A stretch of DNA of 43,978 nucleotides, taken from contig JACZXB010000002.1 of NCBI GenBank assembly GCA_022571845.1, forward strand, positions 1 to 43,978, written 5' to 3'. Shown piece by piece: positions 42,669-43,978 of this stretch. The DNA is from Candidatus Zixiibacteriota bacterium. Its GTDB lineage: Bacteria; Zixibacteria; MSB-5A5; GN15; FEB-12. The notes beneath the pieces are model-generated. The model saw only the letters and a list, made by a program, of their open reading frames with translations, did not search any database and had not been told where the DNA came from. The translations under genes and the position numbers were made by a program. The first letter of the stretch is position 1, and every line of letters starts with the position of its first letter.

Positions 42669-42740
42669 ATGATTGACTACAAACTGACCGTCGAAGTTCT
42701 TGAAGCTCGTATTGCTCCATATGGCTGGAGCATTGACTGA
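42669..42740 (+). CDS. Highly expressed 23-residue peptide, unrecognised; candidate secreted or processed peptide
   Basis: Not a family I recognise. The frame runs from ATG 42669 to TGA 42738-42740. The N-terminal ten residues are mixed charged/hydrophobic (MIDYKLTVEV) and the remainder reads LEARIAPYGWSID. There is no signal peptide. Signals around it are exceptional: consensus promoter, leader hairpin, ten-base SD, a hairpin right after the stop and a strong terminator, together a transcript of about 220 bases. It follows the PqqD-M50-HlyD fusion gene by 207 bases, which suggests a short leader (with the LEARIAP part as a possible recognition element) and a very short core such as YGWSID. 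No tailoring enzyme is visible. Alternatives are a regulatory small RNA with an incidental frame, or a leader peptide. Codon use is ordinary. Confidence 0.65.
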   Translation: MIDYKLTVEVLEARIAPYGWSID

Positions 42741-42770
42741 GAACTAGTTCGGTTTTTGAACGATTAGTTC
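42741..42770 (+). other. Hairpin immediately after the peptide stop
   Basis: GAACTAGTTC (42741-42750) pairs with GAAC (42758-42761) and TAGTTC (42765-42770), ten pairs with a three-base bulge and a seven-base loop. It begins at the base after the stop codon. With the terminator it gives two adjacent 3' hairpins, a pattern of stable short mRNAs or small RNAs. Confidence 0.45.
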
Positions 42771-42779
42771 ACTTGTAAG

Positions 42780-42811
42780 GCAGGCGTGGTTCACACGCCT
42801 GCTTTCTTTTT
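42780..42811 (+). terminator. Rho-independent terminator of the peptide gene
   Basis: Perfect nine-pair stem GCAGGCGTG (42780-42788) and CACGCCTGC (42794-42802), five-base loop, followed by TTTCTTTTT. Its right half lies over the 3' codons of the convergent TPR gene, whose stop codon falls in the loop; on the minus strand no T-run follows, so it terminates mainly the plus strand. Confidence 0.9.
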
Positions 42812-43978
42812 CGTGACCATTTTTTCGCCTAAAAGTCTTATCCCATCAGTAACTCTCTTAATTTCTTTTTTATTCATAAACAGTTTTAGATCTTTTTTTC
42901 TTTGGATATTTTTTGCCATTTGTTTGCAAAGAATCAGCGCTTTTTTGTATTGCGTATAGGCCAGTTCATAGTCGCCTTGATCAAAGGCGATGCTGCCCCG
43001 TAGTGACAGTGAAATTAGTTCATCCGCTACAAGTCCGGCAGCATTGGCGAGTGTCTCAGAAGTTTTCAACATTGAGACGGCTCGATCAATTTTATTATCA
43101 CCTGAGTATACTTCGGCGGCTGCGTTCAATAACCCTGCCAGTTCTATATCTTCATGAATTTTGGGTAAATTGGGCAAATACTTCTCGACGATTTCGACGG
43201 CTGATTCGAAGTTCCTTTTTTGCAGCAAATACTGAACGTAGTTGTATTCAACCAGTATCTTTTCCCTCTCCAGCTTGAGTTCTTCAACCATTGTACGGGC
43301 GCTCTCAATGTAGCTTTCTTTGCCTGTCGCTTTAATTAGAACCAGCAGCGCAACCATTGCTTCCGGTTTGGCTTTGAGTGCCAAGGTTTCTTCATAAGCT
43401 TGTTGCGCCAGCCCTGCAGCCAGCTTATAATCTCCGATTTCGTATCTAAGCAGAGCCCTGTCGGTCAACAACCTTATCTCAAGAACTCGGTCGTCGATTC
43501 CCTCAATGATTTCTTCAGTTTCATCATAAGCATCTTCGGCTTCCGAATACCGTCCCAGCCGGTGCATTATATTACCCAGACTCTTCTTGAAGTGACCCTG
43601 AGAGGGCTTCAAATTAAGTTCTAATGACAGCTCCAGACCTTCCTGTACAAATTCGGTCGACTCTGATAACCGCCCCGTTTTTGACATAATTTCAGAAAGA
43701 TTCCAGAGGTTATGCAGCAGTTCTTTCTTGGTGCCAATGCGACGGTTGATATCTACAGCTTCCTTGATGTAACGGACCGACTCCGATACCTGCCCGCTTA
43801 GCTGGTGGGCGTAGCTGAGATTATTCAGGGTTCTGGCGATATCTCCTTGTTCTCCGAGTTCTCTTTTTATCTTAAGCGAGATATTTAGCAGCCAAACTGT
43901 CCGGCTGAGCCTTCCCATCATGCCATAAATAGAGCCGATATTGTGAAGTGTTGTGGAAGCGTCGGAAATAGCGTTCAA
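42791..43978 (-). CDS. TPR-repeat protein (5' end cut by window)
   Basis: C-terminal 395 residues of a tetratricopeptide-repeat protein; the N-terminus lies outside the window. At least eight TPR-like helical pairs are visible: DASTTLHNIGSIYGMMGRLSRTVWLLNISLKIKRELGEQG, DIARTLNNLSYAHQLSGQVSESVRYIKEAVDINRRIG, HNLWNLSEIMSKTGRLSESTEFVQEGLELS and so on, about 40 residues each, the long TPR type found in signalling proteins such as AfsR/LuxR-like ATPases or kinase-linked scaffolds. The last ~45 residues are strongly basic (KKDLKLFMNKKEIKR, TKKKAGV). The partner domain is not visible, so function is open. Its 3' end overlaps the terminator of the convergent peptide gene. Confidence 0.8.
   Translation of the reverse strand: MNAISDASTTLHNIGSIYGMMGRLSRTVWLLNISLKIKRELGEQGDIARTLNNLSYAHQLSGQVSESVRYIKEAVDINRRIGTKKELLHNLWNLSEIMSKTGRLSESTEFVQEGLELSLELNLKPSQGHFKKSLGNIMHRLGRYSEAEDAYDETEEIIEGIDDRVLEIRLLTDRALLRYEIGDYKLAAGLAQQAYEETLALKAKPEAMVALLVLIKATGKESYIESARTMVEELKLEREKILVEYNYVQYLLQKRNFESAVEIVEKYLPNLPKIHEDIELAGLLNAAAEVYSGDNKIDRAVSMLKTSETLANAAGLVADELISLSLRGSIAFDQGDYELAYTQYKKALILCKQMAKNIQRKKDLKLFMNKKEIKRVTDGIRLLGEKMVTKKKAGV

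Noticed and set aside
42433-42720. 95-codon minus-strand frame overlapping the end of the fusion gene and the peptide gene
   Set aside because: No SD, no recognisable domain, and it runs through the promoter and SD of the peptide gene. Treated as a shadow.
1-43978. CRISPR array, tRNA/rRNA gene, insertion sequence, prophage or replication origin
   Set aside because: I saw no regularly spaced repeats, tRNA-like folds, transposase or integrase motifs, or origin-type repeats in the window.

Overview
The window looks like a chromosomal stretch of a diderm bacterium of the FCB superphylum, possibly candidate phylum Zixibacteria. The evidence is a full 14-subunit NADH:quinone oxidoreductase operon, a TonB-receptor-like outer-membrane barrel, SPOR and DUF3108 envelope proteins, a MXAN_6640-like secreted protease with a FlgD/T9SS-like tail, and a subtilase ending in two dockerin-like repeats of the ILDLTYLVDFIFRGG type. 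I know that repeat style mainly from Zixibacteria-like genomes, so the lineage is an inference. Genes are dense and often overlap by 1-10 bases. TTG and GTG starts are frequent. Six promoters fit TTGAC(A/T)-N16/17-TAnnnT, so a conventional housekeeping sigma factor is likely. I see no prophage, IS element, CRISPR array, tRNA or rRNA.

Layout. 1-1258 (-): sufC (3' end cut by the window) behind an Rrf2-type Fe-S regulator with a palindromic operator over its predicted start site. 1389-2310: a cluster of TAAGC/GCTTA motifs and a decayed methyltransferase gene. 2324-15149 (+): a long co-directional run beginning at a good promoter: manC, SPOR lipoprotein, TsaC/Sua5, YwlE-like phosphatase, DUF3108 protein, ftcD, PHP phosphoesterase, secreted metalloprotease, ECF S-component, outer-membrane barrel, UMF1-type MFS transporter, second PHP protein, and a Janus/Ocnus (PHPT1-like) protein. 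15230-29918 (+): nuoABCDEFGHIJKLM-[glutaredoxin-like]-nuoN with its own promoter. 29988-34331 (-): subtilase with dockerin-like tail, then purF, each with its own promoter. 34354-38397: a divergent region with inverted repeats, an orphan GAF-HisKA protein (+), an FAD amine oxidase-like protein (-) and a ClC channel/antiporter with CBS domains (+). 38407-40078 (-): a TMTC/PMT-like membrane glycosyltransferase.

Most unusual locus: 40152-42811. A 769-residue fusion of a PqqD-like domain, an M50 site-2-protease membrane domain and a HlyD-type adaptor is followed by a 23-codon gene (42669-42740). That tiny gene has a TTGACA-N16-TATATT promoter, a hairpin leader, a ten-base full-length Shine-Dalgarno sequence, a hairpin after the stop and a strong intrinsic terminator. 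The peptide ends LEARIAPYGWSID. I propose a secreted or processed short peptide handled by the fusion protein. No tailoring enzyme is visible in the window, so the system is a hypothesis. A TPR protein cut by the window edge converges on it from the right.

How the genes may work together: the nuo cluster powers respiration; suf supplies Fe-S clusters to it and to the Fe-S type PurF; the long first run mixes envelope biogenesis, tRNA modification, nutrient uptake and small phosphatases.
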